NCBI RefSeq assembly: GCF_003369915.1
Contig: NW_022881603.1
Span: 36,851,124-36,915,123, forward strand
Reading direction: 5' to 3'
Length of the DNA stretch: 64,000 nucleotides
Source of the DNA: Drosophila miranda
Lineage: Eukaryota; Arthropoda; Insecta; Diptera; Drosophilidae
Position numbers and translations under genes: made by a program. A model generated the notes under the pieces. That model ran no database searches. It was not told the origin of the DNA and saw only the letters and a list, made by a program, of their open reading frames with translations. Each line of letters begins with the position of its first letter. The first letter of the stretch is position 1. Below, piece after piece: positions 35,848 to 48,937 of the stretch.

Positions 35848-38429
35848 ATGCAGCGCCACAGGGAATTATATAAACAGCAATCACTTGCTTTCAGCCCACG
35901 CAATTTCAATGAGCAGAACCGGGAACTACATGATGCGGCGCGTGCAAAACAGCGCGAGGATCGTTTTCAAAGCAACCGCATTATTAGTGTTAGTCCAACT
36001 CCCGTCAAGCGTGCGGCACCTATACCGCCCTCAGAGGAGGCGCAGCCACGCCTTACCTATGTCGCTCCTCCTAAGGAGAATCGAAAACCAGAGCTGCCTC
36101 AGCAGCAGAGGAACCCCACCCGGGACCTTTACATAAAGCGCTTCGTGGATTGGAAGTCTGCCAGGAAGGAACAAACAAAGAATGAGCAAATTTCTCGTCG
36201 TGGTCAAAAGATGTTCACATATAAAACCGAAACACTTAAACCTGCGACAAACCCCCAGAAAGAGCAGGAGAACGCTCCGGCATTTGTGCCGCCAAAAAGC
36301 CTTTGGCAACCCAATTGCGTACCCAGGGTCATCCATCCAGATTGCGCACTCAGCCTGCGGCAACCATGGCAAAGCTGCAACATGCAACGTCGCGTCCTCA
36401 ACCGGTCACTGTGAAGACCCAAACATCAAACATCAAACATCAGCTAGGAATGTCCAGCCAGCCACAGTGAAGCCTGCACCTTCACGTGCATTGCCCTTGA
36501 AGCCTACAGCAGGCCCAAAGCCCAAGGCAGCAGATTTGGTCGTTGGACCTTCTGCAAATGGGGTTGTTCATTTGCCAAATGTGAGGACGCAACCATTCGA
36601 AAAGCCGGCCGTGAGTAAGCCCACCTTAAAAATACCAGCAGTGAAACCAAAGCCCATTCAAGGAGGCGGCGGAGGGGGAGCTGCGGGAAAATTTAAGTCG
36701 ACCGCAGTAGCAAAAGGGCCGGCAATAAAAAACAAGCTTGCCAGCCAATTGTCGACCAGAATGAAGGCCAAGAGCAACGTCAGCAAGTACGTAGGTCTTC
36801 AAAAGAATTTTCGAAATCGGCCGGAGCTGATGAGAGAGTTGGTTGAGGCTGGGACCACTGAACTCCCACTGCCTCCCAATACGCCGCTGGAAGAGAAGAT
36901 AAGTTTCCCTGCTCTGGCCACATTCACGCAGTGCAAGACGAACAATTGCAGTCAAGAAATGATAGAAGCCTTGGGTGAGATTTCAAATCTGAGTCCAGTG
37001 GGTCCAATGAGCAGCCACTGAGATTCGAAAGCGAAGCGGAAATTTGACTTTTCTAGGTACTCTTTGATAAAAACGGCAGCTGAAGAGAGTTTGATCTTGG
37101 ATCCATATCTGGCTAAGGGTAAGTACAACAGGAATAAAATGGAGTAAAATGTAATATTATTGGTTTCCAGATCCAGATGATAAAGAACAAGAAAATTCTA
37201 CTCTGAAGGCAGCTGCGGAGCAAACCCCTCCTCGCAGGATTTCCGATGAGAAGCCCAACTACTTAAGTCCATATGTGAGCGTCTCGCGCGGTAAAGTCAA
37301 CTCTCGCTGTGATCGTGAGAAGCGAAACAGCATGTATTTGCCCGGTGAGGAGTATCCTGTTGCCAATCGGCGGGCCCTCGAGTCGGTGCTCTACTTTCGC
37401 ATACAGCTGGAGAATGAGATTCGACGACTGCGAGATATCTGCAGCGAGTGGGAAGCCTATAGCAAGGAGAATGAGGCGCATCTGGTTGAGACGGGCGGCA
37501 TAGATATGATCAATGTGGCCATTGGACAGACAAATTTGCTCTCTACCAAGAAATTTATGCAGTTCAGCGGTCTGATTGACCGTTGCGAGGCGGGAGCTAC
37601 GGGCAAGAACCATCGACCCTACGATGGCAGCGAGGAGACGAAACCCGTCCAGGCAGAGGATCTGGAAGGGTGGTGGGACATGCTGCGACTCCAGAGTGAG
37701 AATGTTGACAAGCGCTTTGATAACTTGAAGCGATGGAAACAGAACAATTGGCAGGACCCCGATGCAGTTGAGGAATCGAAAATACCAGCCAAGCCTGTGG
37801 CCAAACCAAAGTCTAAGCTGGGCAACAATTTAAACGCTAAGCCCAAGGTCAAGGCCAGCAGTAACTTGATGCAATTACTCCGCAAGGCCCATGCTGAAAT
37901 GAAAAAGGCTAAGGCGGATGTGGTATCAGCGGACGATGCCCCGCAAACTCCATCTCGCAGCAGCACTCAGCGTGTGATCGTAGTACGCGACCGTCGGTCC
38001 TTCTCTCCTGCTCGCACCGTCCTGCGCATGTCTGTAGGCGAGAGCCGTTCTTCCAATGGTGGCAACACTCTGCTCAAGTCTGCTATATTGGCCGCAGCCG
38101 AACAAAACGCTCTTAATCATACCCCCCCTCCCAATAAGGGACGACAGTCGATTCTGAAAAAACCAGGGACCAGCAAGCGTGAAAGTCGTGGAGTTATTTT
38201 CAGTACAAAGAAAAATGTACGGCACTTCAAATTCACCTACGAAGAAGGCACTATTAGCGATGATGAGCCCTTTGGCGGCGATAAGCTAGAGGATTGCGAG
38301 GAGGACATGTCGATCGAAGCTTCAGGGGAAACACGTTCCGTAGACCAGGGCCCAGCAGAAAATGAGCCGCAATCCGCGTCTTGGGCCATCCATCGAGTTT
38401 ATGTAGTTTATCTATCATTTATTATTTAA
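35848..38429 (+). pseudogene. mars: mars copy 5, near-identical to copy 4
   Basis: Carries the same 64-bp exon 1 deletion (about 36298), the same TGA (37019-37021) and an intact 52-bp intron (37119-37170). Exon 2 (37171-38429) is open through the GKAP domain and the 15-codon extension. It differs from copy 4 by few substitutions (CDREK retained; KKFMQF in place of KKLMQF at about 37550-37567). The near identity suggests recent duplication or conversion. Confidence 0.85.
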
Positions 38430-38548
38430 AGTTACGTTTTTGTTTATATGTATAGTATTATTTAATTCTGAAAATTATGTTTCAATTTCAAAGCCTTGTT
38501 TTATATTTTTTTTTTAATTAAGTACATCAATCAAATAAAGGAAAAAAA

Positions 38549-39643
38549 CGAAGGGGAACGTTGTGAGTTGCTGCGGACACCGCAACTCTACAGTTATACC
38601 CGATACTAAGTCAGTATGGCTCTCCTCCGGCAGACGCCGCTTATATTAAACGACACGACAAAGAGTGCGTGCGAGAGAGACAGAAAATCAGTCTGAGCGT
38701 GACGTCGTATAGCCTATTGGCTATAAAAATGATCTGATCTGATCCAGATTCAGCAATCTGATAGATATGGTCATTATCTATGATTCTGCGTTTTTAGTTT
38801 TCTCGAATGTGCAATATTGTGGATGCAACAGATTTTCGTCCTTTGTGTGGGCGGAAGAGGGGGGGGGAAATTTTGAGATACACGTTTTATAGTAAGATCT
38901 AACAGGAGTTAGATACCAAATACCAAATTTGGTTACTCTAGCCTTAATAGTCTCTGAGATTTTTGAATATCCCCAGATTTTCGTCCTTTGCGGGGGCGGA
39001 AGGGGGTGTGGCGAAATTTTGAAACAAACTCGTCTCGGTCCGATATATTAGGAGTGTGGATACCAAATTTGGTTGCTCTAGCTTTTGTAGTCTCTGAGAT
39101 CTAGGCGCTAATGTTTTACTCTAAGCAAAGCCGCCTATGCTAGGTGTGTGTTAGAGAGAGACAGGGCGAGAAAAAAATGAAATTGTTTTCTTGATGCTGG
39201 CTATAATAATAATACGATCCAATTCAGATTCCGCAGTCTTAAAGATATGGTCATTCTCTACAATTCTACGTTTTTGGTTTTCTCATATCTTTAAAATTGT
39301 GGATGCCACAGATTTTCGTCCTTTGTGGGGGCGGAAGTGGGCGGGGCGAAGTTTTGAAATATTTTTGTAGCAGTGACATATCACAGAAGTCTGGGTCCAA
39401 AACATCGTTGCTCTAGCTCTTATAGTCTTTGAGCACTAGGCGCTGAAGGGGATGGACAGACGGACGGACGGACAGACGGACAGACGGACAGACAGACAGG
39501 GCTCAATCGACTCGGCTATTGATGCTGATCAAGAATATATATACTTTATCGGGTCGGAAACGATTCCTTCTGGACGTTACACACATCCACTTTTACCACA
39601 AATCTAATATACCCCAATACTCATTTTGAGTATCGGGTATAAA
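38549..39643 (-). mobile_element. DINE-1/Helentron-type element D6
   Basis: Junction of units 5 and 6. Left end reads CGAAGGGG. Shares the GTCGTATAGCC deletion with D5a and has a private G-run change (near 38870). Confidence 0.85.
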
Positions 39644-40718
39644 AACTATATTTTATGAGATTCTGAACAAGTACAGAAAGGACGACTGGAACATTCTATC
39701 AACAGATGCCTCAGTTACAGAAAGTACATGTGGCATAGGAATAGTAGAATGGCCTAGTGGAAATATCCACAAGTACAAAATAGAAAACAGATTATCCTCA
39801 GTAGGTGTCGAACTCGTAGGACTTAAAAAGGCCTGCGAACTATGTCTTAAATATAATTACAAAAAGGCTTTGATTTTAAGTGATGGATTAGGAGCTATTA
39901 ATTTAATTAAAAATAAGAATACAGACTCGTACCTAGTGAATGATATTCACAACATAATTAACCAATCAGACATTCAGAAACTTGACATTCTATGGGTCCC
40001 TGGTCACAAGGGTGTGGCCATCAACGAAAAGACTGACATAGCAGCAAAGGCTGCTACAAGTGAGGGGTTTACAATAAATATAAAATACAGCTACAAGGAG
40101 GCTCAAAGAGAAATTAGGAACTTTTTAGTTTACAAATGGAATGAGGACTACAGGACGAAGTGTAGGACGAAGGGATCCAGCCTCATAGACATATTTCCAG
40201 ACATACCCAGTAAACCCTGGCATTTTTCTCTTAAATGGAATGCTAAAAGCATCAAGACCATTAACAGACTTATGACGGGACACACATACGACAAAGTCTT
40301 CCTACACAGAATCAAAGCAATTGACTCAAATATCTGCGAAACGTGCAATGTAACTGAATATGCCGAACACCTGATCTTCGATTGCCAAAGATTTGCCGGT
40401 CTCAGAAGGAAATTCAAAATCTTTAAATATTATAACAATTTACATCAATTATTAATAAAAAAAAGAGCCGCTACATCTCAGAGAGCTGGCAGTCTTCATC
40501 AAAACTGCTGACTTAGACTTTTGACCACTTTTTTCTTCATCATGTTATAAAGTAATTTCAGTTTATTTTCTAAAACAGTTAAGTAATTTTCCTCTTTTTT
40601 TTTATAAACTCGCCAAAATACATCACCAGTATCTGATCAATGTGGCTAAAGTGCTACGATCAAAATTCCGATCATCATTAAGATGATTTAAAACAAAAAA
40701 AAAAAAAAAAAAAAAAAA
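39644..40718 (+). mobile_element. I-element 3' fragment, unit 6
   Basis: RNase H and finger frame open. Its 3' target duplication (40719-40730) reads ATTGCTTTCGGT, a perfect match to the left duplication at 2283-2294, which fixes the insertion ends. Confidence 0.85.
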
Positions 40719-40730
40719 ATTGCTTTCGGT

Positions 40731-41958
40731 TGAATACTAGCTAGCAACGACTATCAGCACTGAACACATATTTTTAACCGATAATCTAATCAATTTTATA
40801 TAAAAGTGGCTAATTTTAAGTACCATCTTTATTGGCATTGTTTATAAAATAAGGTTTCAATAAAAAATGTCAACAATTTCCACTAAGTTTATTTCTTTAC
40901 ATGGTAACTACCCATTTGCTACATATTTAAATCATTTTTATAAAGGGGAATATGTGTACTTTTCAAAATTGTTGGCCCGTTCTTTTCCATATAAGCCCCA
41001 TGGAAGCGCCAGTGTGAAAAACCCCCGTTATGCATATTTTTACATTCCTTTTTTTATATCTTTTAAAACATTGAGATTTTGATGGCAAGTGATCAAGATT
41101 TCGATGATTTCCCGCATTAATAATCGATGTGGCTCTAAATTGCATTTTTACACGACTTCTACATTGGGGCATTGGCCAATGTGAGTGCATAACCTTAATA
41201 TAATGTAAAATACTATGGAAAGTATTTTTATATTTTGCAAGGTGTGTGAACCAGACATTGTGGCAAGAAAATTAGTGTACTAAGTGACTTGGCGATAAAA
41301 TATACGGTCTGAAATATGCCACATATACCCACTTAAGACCCCTCTATTTAAACAGTCATTGTAGATACCTCCTATCCCTTCTTTTACTCACAAAAAAAAA
41401 CCCACTATATCCACGATTTTCACTATTTTCGGTGCAATATTAAAATACCCCTTTGGCATACAATGGGCTAATCGTTCTGTGATTTGATATTATTAGCTTG
41501 CTAGGACTTTATAGCTGAACATGAAGTTTATCCGATTGATAGATTATTTTTCTAAAATAGTAGCCAACTTTTGCTAGTCATTCTTATTGGATTTGTTTAG
41601 AATTTTCACGAGTTTTCAAAGTGAAAATTTTGAAAAATATACCGCTAAAAATTATTGTGTAAAAAAAGCACTACCTTTAAAAAACCTGCATACAAAATAC
41701 CAGATTAAATTGTTAAACAAATTCCAAGTCCCCAATCTATCAAAAAAAGTTTCCTTGCCAGGTAAAAAAGAGGTAAATATTATTATTATTAGTATTATTT
41801 TCCGCGGTCTAACTCGAGTTGTTATCCAGTTTAAATAAAGGGGCTTAAGTGGGCTAAGTTCGTTTTTTCATCGGTATGGCACGCTGAAAAGGCGCCATTC
41901 TTAAGAAGCGTCCCTCCATTTTTTTTAAACTCCTAAATAATTACTGCTCGACGTCATA
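40731..41958 (+). other. mars upstream flank, copy 6
   Basis: Like copies 4 and 5, with a small change (TATATCTTTTAAAAC near 41055). The 83-codon frame is at 41587-41838. No gene seen. Confidence 0.5.
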
Positions 41959-44422
41959 ATGCAGCGCCACAGGGAATTATATAAACAGCAATCACTTGCT
42001 TTCAGCCCACGCAATTTCAATGAGCAGAACCGGGAACTACATGATGCGGCGCGTGCAAAACAGCGCGAGGATCGTTTTCAAAGCAACCGCATTATTAGTG
42101 TTAGTCCAACTCCCGTCAAGCGTGCGGCACCTATACCGCCCTCAGAGGAGGCGCAGCCACGCCTTACCTATGTCGCTCCTCCTAAGGAGAATCGAAAACC
42201 AGAGCTGCCTCAGCAGCAGAGGAACCCCACCCGGGACCTTTACATAAAGCGCTTCGTGGATTGGAAGTCTGCCAGGAAGGAACAAACAAAGAATGAGCAA
42301 ATTTCTCGTCGTGGTCAAAAGATGTTCACATATAAAACCGAAACACTTAAACCTGCGACAAACCCCCAGAAAGAGCAGGAGAACGCTCCGGCATTTGTGC
42401 CGCCAAAAAGCCTTTGGCAACCCAATTGCGTACCCAGGGTCATCCATCCAGATTGCGCACTCAGCCTGCGGCAACCATGGCAAAGCTGCAACATGCAACG
42501 TCGCGTCCTCAACCGGTCACTGTGAAGACCCAAACATCAAACATCAAACATCAGCTAGGAATGTCCAGCCAGCCACAGTGAAGTCTGCACCTTCACGTGC
42601 ATTGCCCTTGAAGCCTACAGCAGGCCCGAAGCCCAAGGCAGCAGATTTGGTCGTTGGACCTTCTGCAAATGGGGTTGTTCATTTGCCAAATGTGAGGACG
42701 CAACCATTCGAAAAGCCGGCCGTGAGTAAGCCCACCTTAAAAATACCAGCAGTGAAACCAAAGCCCATTCAAGGAGGCGGCGGAGGGGGAGCTGCGGGAA
42801 AATTTAAGTCGACCGCAGTAGCAAAAGGGCCGGCAATAAAAAACAAGCTTGCCAGCCAATTGTCGACCAGAATGACGCCGCTGGAAGAGAAGATAAGTTT
42901 CCCTGCTCTGGCCACATTCACGCAGTGCAAGACGAACAATTGCAGTCAAGAAATGATAGAAGCCTTGGGTGAGATTTCAAATCTGAGTCCAGTGGGTCCA
43001 ATGAGCAGCCACTGAGATTCGAAAGCGAAGCGGAAATTTGACTTTTCTAGGTACTCTTTGATAAAAACGGCAGCTGAAGAGAGTTTGATCTTGGATCCAT
43101 ATCTGGCTAAGGGTAAGTACAACAGGAATAAAATGGAGTAAAATGTAATATTATTGGTTTCCAGATCCAGATGATAAAGAACAAGAAAATTCTACTCTGA
43201 AGGCAGCTGCGGAGCAAACCCCTCCTCGCAGGATTTCCGATGAGAAGCCCAACTACTTAAGTCCATATGTGAGCGTCTCGCGCGGTAAAGTCAACTCTCG
43301 CTGTGATCGTGAGAAGCGAAACAGCATGTATTTGCCCGGTGAGGAGTATCCTGTTGCCAATCGGCGGGCCCTCGAGTCGGTGCTCTACTTTCGCATACAG
43401 CTGAAGAATGAGATTCGACGACTGCGAGATATCTGCAGCGAGTGGGAAGCCTATAGCAAGGAGAATGAGGCGCCTCTGGTTGAGACGGGCGGCATAGATA
43501 TGATCAATGTGGCCATTGGACAGACAAATTTGCTCTCTACCAAGAAATTGATGCAGTTCAGCGGTCTGATTGACCGTTGCGAGGCGGGAGCTACGGGCAA
43601 GAACCATCGACCCTACGATGGCAGCGAGGAGACGAAACCCGTCCAGGCAGAGGATCTGGAAGGGTGGTGGGACATGCTGCGACTCCAGAGTGAGAATGTT
43701 GACAAGCGCTTTGATAACTTGAAGCGATGGAAACAGAAAAATTGGCAGGACCCCGATGCAGTTGAGGAATCGAAAATACCAGCCAAGCCTGTGGCCAAAC
43801 CAAAGTCTAAGCTGGGCAACAATTTAAACGCTAAGCCCAAGGTCAAGGCCAGCAGTAACTTGATGCAATTACTCCGCAAGGCCCATGCTGAAATGAAAAA
43901 GGCTAAGGCGGATGTGGTATCAGCGGACGATGCCCCGCAAACTCCATCTCGCAGCAGCACTCAGCGTGTGATCGTAGTACGCGACCGTCGGTCCTTCTCT
44001 CCTGCTCGCACCGTCCTGCGCATGTCTGTAGGCGAGAGCCGTTCTTCCAATGGTGGCAACACTCTGCTCAAGTCTGCTATATTGGCCGCAGCCGAACAAA
44101 ACGCTCTTAATCATACCCCCCTCCCAATAAGGGACGCCAGTCGATTCTGAAAAAACCAGGGACCAGCAAGCGTGAAAGTCGTGGAGTTATTTTCAGTACA
44201 AAGAAAAATGTACGGCACTTCAAATTCACCTACGAAGAAGGCACTATTAGCGATGATGAGCCCTTTGGCGGCGATAAGCTAGAGGATTGCGAGGAGGACA
44301 TGTCGATCGAAGCTTCAGGGGAAACACGTTCCGTAGACCAGGGCCCAGCAGAAAATGAGCCGCAATCCGCGTCTTGGGCCATCCATCGAGTTTATGTAGT
44401 TTATCTATCATTTATTATTTAA
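41959..44422 (+). pseudogene. mars: mars copy 6, mosaic, most deleted exon 1 in the array
   Basis: Exon 1 has the 64-bp deletion of copies 4 and 5 (about 42408), a private 117-bp in-frame deletion near 42875 that removes 39 residues, and the shared TGA (43013-43015). The intron is 43113-43164. Exon 2 has the GKAP domain with private changes (QLKNE; EAPLVET; KQKNWQ), then a 6-C run near 44117 followed by GACGCC, as in copies 1 and 2, so the frame ends at 44150. The 3' flank has the extra ATCA of copy 2. The copy therefore looks like a recombinant of a copy 4/5-type 5' half and a copy 2-type 3' half. Confidence 0.85.
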
Positions 44423-44545
44423 AGTTACGTTTTTGTTTATATGTATAGTATTATTTAATTCTGAAAATTATGTTTCAATTTCAAAGCCTTGTTTTATATT
44501 TTTTTTTTAATTAAGTACATCAATCAATCAAATAAAGGAAAAAAA

Positions 44546-45726
44546 CGAGGGGGAACGTTGTGAGTTGCTGCGGACACCGCAACTCTACAGTTATACCCGA
44601 TACTAAGTCAGTATGGCTCTCCTCCGGCAGACGCCGCTAATATTAAACGACACGACAAAGAGTGCGTGCGAGAGAGACAGAAAATCAGTCTGAGCGTGAC
44701 GTCGGGCGCTGCATAGCCACTGCAAATTGATTTGTTCCTATTGGCTATAAAAATGATCTGATCTGATCCAGATTCAGCAATCTGATAGATATGGTCATTA
44801 TCTATGATTCTGCGTTTTTAGTTTTCTCGAATGTGCAATATTGTGGATGCAACAGATTTTCGTCCTTTGTGTGGGCGGAAGGGGGTGGGGTGAAATTTTG
44901 AGATACACGTTTTATAGTAAGATCTAACAGGAGTGCGGATACCAAATTTGGTTACTCTAGCCTTAATAGTCTCTGAGATTTTTGAATATCCCCAGATTTT
45001 CGTCCTTTGCGGGGGCGGAAGGGGGTGTGGCGAAATTTTGAAAGAAACTCGTCTCGGTCCGATATATTAGGAGTGTGGATACCAAATTTGGTTGCTCTAG
45101 CTTTTGTAGTCTCTGAGATCTAGGCGCTAATGTTTTACTCTAAGCAAAGCCGCCTATGCTACGTGTGTGTTAGAGAGAGACAGGGCGGGAAAAAAATGAA
45201 ATTGTTTTCTTGATGCTGGCTATAATAATAATACGATCCAATTCAGATTCCGCAGTCTTAAAGATATGGTCATTCTCTACAATTCTACGTTTTTGGTTTT
45301 CTCATATCTTTAAAATTGTGGATGCCACAGATTTTCGTCCTTTGTGGGGGCTTTTTTTTGTCTCGGTCCGATATATTAGGAGTGTGGATACCAAATTTGG
45401 TTGCTCTAGCTTTTGTAGTCTCTGCGATCTAGGCGCTAATGTTTTACTCTAAGCAAAGCCGCCTATGCTACGTGTGTGTTAGAGAGAGACAGGGCGGGAA
45501 AAAAATGAAATTGTTTTCTTGATGCTGGCTATAATAATAATACGATCCAATTCAGATTCCGCAGTCTTAAAGATATGGTCATTCTCTACAATTCTACGTT
45601 TTTGGTTTTCTCATATCTTTAAAATTGTGGATGCCACAGATTTTCGTCCTTTGTGGGGGCGGAAGTGGGCGGGGCGAAGTTTGGAAATATTTTTGTAGCA
45701 GTGACATATCACAGAAGTCTGGGTCC
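44546..45726 (-). mobile_element. DINE-1/Helentron-type element D7, internally duplicated and truncated
   Basis: Starts after the mars copy 6 polyadenylation signal. At 45351-45360 the sequence breaks into CTTTTTTTTG and jumps back about 300 bp, repeating the TCTCGGTCCGATATATTAGG region. It then ends abruptly at GTCTGGGTCC (45726), losing the microsatellite and terminal hairpin. The Tc1 fragment begins at the next base. GGGCGGGAAAA is shared with D2. Confidence 0.8.
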
Positions 45727-46147
45727 TGGAGTAGGTAATTTGGTGTTTGTGGAAGGGAATATGGATCGCTTCCAGTATAAGAAGATATTGGAAGAAAATT
45801 TGGAAACATCGGTGGATACATTGAGCCTGGGAAGCAGTTGGATCTTCCAACAGGACAACGATCCAAAGCATACCGCACATGTTGTGCGTGATTGGTTGCT
45901 GTATTATGCCCCAAGACAGCTTCGTTCACCACCCCAATCTCCAGACCTTAACCCAATCGAACATCTTTGGGACATTTTAGAAAGATTGGTACGGAAGTAT
46001 AACATCAGCAGTGGGGAAAGCCTCAAAACCGCCCTCATTCGAGCTTGGGACGAAGTTCCGCCCACAACAACCGAAAATTTGGTGGCATCGATGCCCCGAC
46101 GACTACAGGCTGTAATAGATGCCAATGGTGGACCAACCAAATATTAA
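45727..46147 (+). pseudogene. Tc1 transposase C-terminal fragment
   Basis: An open frame runs from the DINE (about 45653) into the transposase. The transposase portion has QQDNDPKH (second Asp) and SPDLNPIEHLWD with the catalytic Glu intact, 34 residues apart, and ends GGPTKY. The first catalytic Asp and the DNA-binding domain are absent. The fusion to DINE sequence is accidental. Confidence 0.8.
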
Positions 46148-46408
46148 AAGTATAAAAAGTATTAATATTAAGATGACTTTGAGACTATAATACAAAAGCA
46201 TAGAGGCTGTATGTACACTTTTTTCCGTGAACATTTTATGTTTTTTCGTTGTAACTTTAGTATACATCATTTTTGTTTAAGTTTTTTTTCTGAAATAATA
46301 ATAACTTTAAGTGTCCTAAATAATGGCATACCAACTTTTTTAATTTTCATTGCGAAAACCCGAAATATTGAAAAATCGGTGCTGTATGTTGACTTTTTTC
46401 CTTGACTG
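45727..46408 (+). mobile_element. Tc1-type transposon, right half
   Basis: Holds the transposase C-terminal half and the right terminal repeat, ending in GACTG followed by TA (46409-46410). The same sequence flanks it on the right as flanks the Tc1 element at 1535, so this is the duplicated right end of the same insertion. It lacks the inverted left arm. Confidence 0.85.
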
Positions 46409-46410
46409 TA

Positions 46411-47127
46411 TAAACAATAACTCATATATTTGATTGCGCGTTGTGTGTAGTTCTCCTCTCCTCTCCTTTCTTTAATATTCTTGGGCGAGAAAAGCGATTA
46501 AAAATACACCGACAACCGACAAGGCAGGCAGAGCGAGAATTGACAGGCGGCGGCGGCAGCGGCGAACCGACACCGACAGAGAGGGGAGTGTGTGCGTGCG
46601 TAACTTAACCGATGACATCGTAAATTCACGGAAAAGCAGGTAGGACAAAAGCAATTAAGCATTGGCCTTCCATGGGGCAGAATCGGGGTAAACCTTGGCG
46701 TTTCAAACCGATTGAATGTATGTGGTTTTAACAGGAATTTAATTTTACAAAGTAGGGCGTGTGTTCTTGCTGCTGGCAATGCTCTTGCCGTGACGTTGTT
46801 TGTTTTAGTTTTTTTAACCCCAATAAACACACGCACACACTTGTATTTATTCGGCGAATTTCGTGGGGTGTCTACTGCATTTATTAATACATATTCCAGG
46901 CTCTGTCGCAGCTGTCTAAAGACGTATTCTCTTTCTCGACACTTGACACACACTTAATAAAGTTGAATGCTTATTTTTGCTTACTTTTATTATTCACTTT
47001 TATTTTCATACGTGCAATGGTAAACAGACACTCAGAAATATACCGAAACTACGTCACAAATTTCAAAATATGCCGAAAATATACTGACGTATTATTTGTA
47101 TTCAAGCTGAATCAAATTGCTTTCGGT
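46411..47127. other. Single-copy-like flank upstream of the second I element
   Basis: Duplicate of 1538-2294, with a deletion that joins GTGTGCGTGCG to TAACTTAACC near 46601. It ends in the I-element target duplication ATTGCTTTCGGT (47116-47127). No coding region recognised. Confidence 0.6.
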
Positions 47128-47340
47128 CACTTCCTTTTCATCAGCGAGCGAGACCGGTCGTGTTTTTTCTTAACAGTCTGAAAAGTGATTTTTTCCAAGC
47201 AACAAAGGCTTAATTAAAAGTGATTGTACAAATTGGATCATTGTTTATTTCATAGAAATCTTCATCAATATATAAATTATTCCTCTTTTCATTTCCCAAA
47301 GGAGAGGTAAGTCTTTGGCAATCTGGTTAAACCAGCAAGT

Positions 47341-48937
47341 ATGGCGGACGCCGGTCACTCGGTGTCTGCCAAATTGAAACCCCCTGATCAGGTGGCAAAA
47401 AGCGGCAAAATTCAAACCCAAAAAACAATAGCAAAAAACTTCAGTGCTTTGTGTTCAGGTGTGAAAGAGGACATATTCGACAGCTTGACTAACGAAAAGT
47501 ACCCAGCAAAAAAGATGCGCAAGGAACGAAAAAGCGACAACACCAATACAGACATAAATAACAAAATTCTGATAGACGATGACAGTAACAAAATGGTGGA
47601 GGCTTCTGACGGTGTGACCGTTCACAATTCTCACACAAATGTCATAAATGGTTTTACTGGAAATACTGAAATGACTAAAACACTGAATAAAAATAATAAC
47701 CCGATTATAAACCCATCAAATGTAGGCATCGAAAGAGAAACAGTGTTGTATAGTGAGTGCCACATCGGTGATGCGGCTGTACTAGTATCGACTAAGAACA
47801 GTACCATCTTCGAAAACAAAAACACCAAAAATGGCTTATTCTTTTTTGAAAAAATAAGACACCTTAAAATCAAAGGAATTAAAGAAATCGTAGCTCTTGC
47901 GCCACTCTATACAAGATTTATTTTAAGGTTTTCAGCGAAGCAAATGATTTAGTTTTAAATGAGGAGTTAAAAAAAATGAATTTAGTGGTATTTATTCCAA
48001 AAGACTATGTGGAATCCTATGGAGTAATTAAAGGGGTGCCCCTCGGTTTTTCTGAGAATGAAATTATGGATAATATTACTTCTAACATAAAAATTAAGTC
48101 AATTGAAAGATTAGCAAGAAGGCAGAAAATTACAACCGATGACAACAACGAAACATTCAAGCTCATACCATTAGAAACAGTCAAAATTGGTTTTGAGGGT
48201 TCAGACATCCCAGAAAAGGTATCTCTTTTTGGGATATGTGGGATGAAAGTAAGCATATATGTTCCCAGAGTAAGGCAATGTTATAATTGTGGCAGACTTG
48301 GTCACACTTCGACCAGATGCAAATCAGCTAGGAGGTGCTATAAATGCGGAGTCGAGGAGTGCAATGGGTCGTGCACTGGTCTCAAGTGTATCCTTTGCAA
48401 TGGGAAAAATCACTCAGCTAGGGACAGACTGATGTGCCCAGTATGGGAAAAGGAGATGGACATTAACAAAATAATGACAATCAAAAAAATCGCGCGTAAG
48501 AAGTGCTTAGCACTTACTCAATCCATCAAAATTTTTCGCTGTTAGATAATTATGAAAAAAACTATCCAAAACTAGACATAAATGAGGAAAATGTTCAAAC
48601 CAAAAACGTTAAAGCAAATGAAGTTTTAAAAAAACACAGTTATGCGAGCAGGTTAGTGCAGAGACCTTTGGTTCCTTCACAAAAACCCCACTATCACTTA
48701 GAATCATATACCAGCGATTCTAGTAATCACGTACCATTTTTTGAAAACAAAGAACTAAAAGAAAACAAATTTACCATTCAACAGATGGTTGACATGTTGT
48801 CTCGTTTAGTCGACTCAAATGATGTGTCACATCCATCAAAAAAAGTGACCAGTACAAATGATTACAATATGGAACATAATGCAGACAGAAAAATGAACAA
48901 ACAGAGAGAAACGAACCTTTTTAAAACATCTAAATAA
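47341..48937 (+). pseudogene. I copy B ORF1, frameshifted
   Basis: Same gag-like protein as at 2508, with zinc knuckles around 48276-48430. The first frameshift (near 47890-47910) is shared with copy A. The junction around 48500 reads AAGAAGTGCTTAGC here, where copy A has AAGGAAAAGC. The last segment (48503-48937) ends FKTSK, three residues longer than copy A, 2 bases before ORF2. Confidence 0.75.

Larger units (their letters stand above)
6223..44545 (+). repeat. Tandem array of six mars-bearing units
   Basis: Six head-to-tail units start at the left end of successive DINE elements: 6223, 12922, 19150, 25285, 31414 and 38549. Their lengths are about 6.7, 6.2, 6.1, 6.1, 7.1 and 6.0 kb. Each runs DINE, I-element 3' end with RNase H, 12-bp I target duplication, mars upstream flank, mars, and mars polyadenylation signal, all in one direction. 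Copies differ by scattered substitutions and small indels. Unit 1 has about 495 bp more I sequence after the DINE. Unit 5 has a second, older DINE. A seventh mars copy outside the strict array follows at 58449. Confidence 0.9.

Noticed and set aside
12922..44545. mars copies as processed retrogenes
   Set aside because: All copies keep the 52-bp intron with splice sites and share long upstream flanks, so they arose by DNA-level duplication. The A-run after AATAAA is only the DINE insertion context.
45653..46147. Functional DINE-Tc1 fusion gene
   Set aside because: The DINE-derived leader is accidental open sequence and the transposase lacks its first catalytic Asp and its DNA-binding domain.
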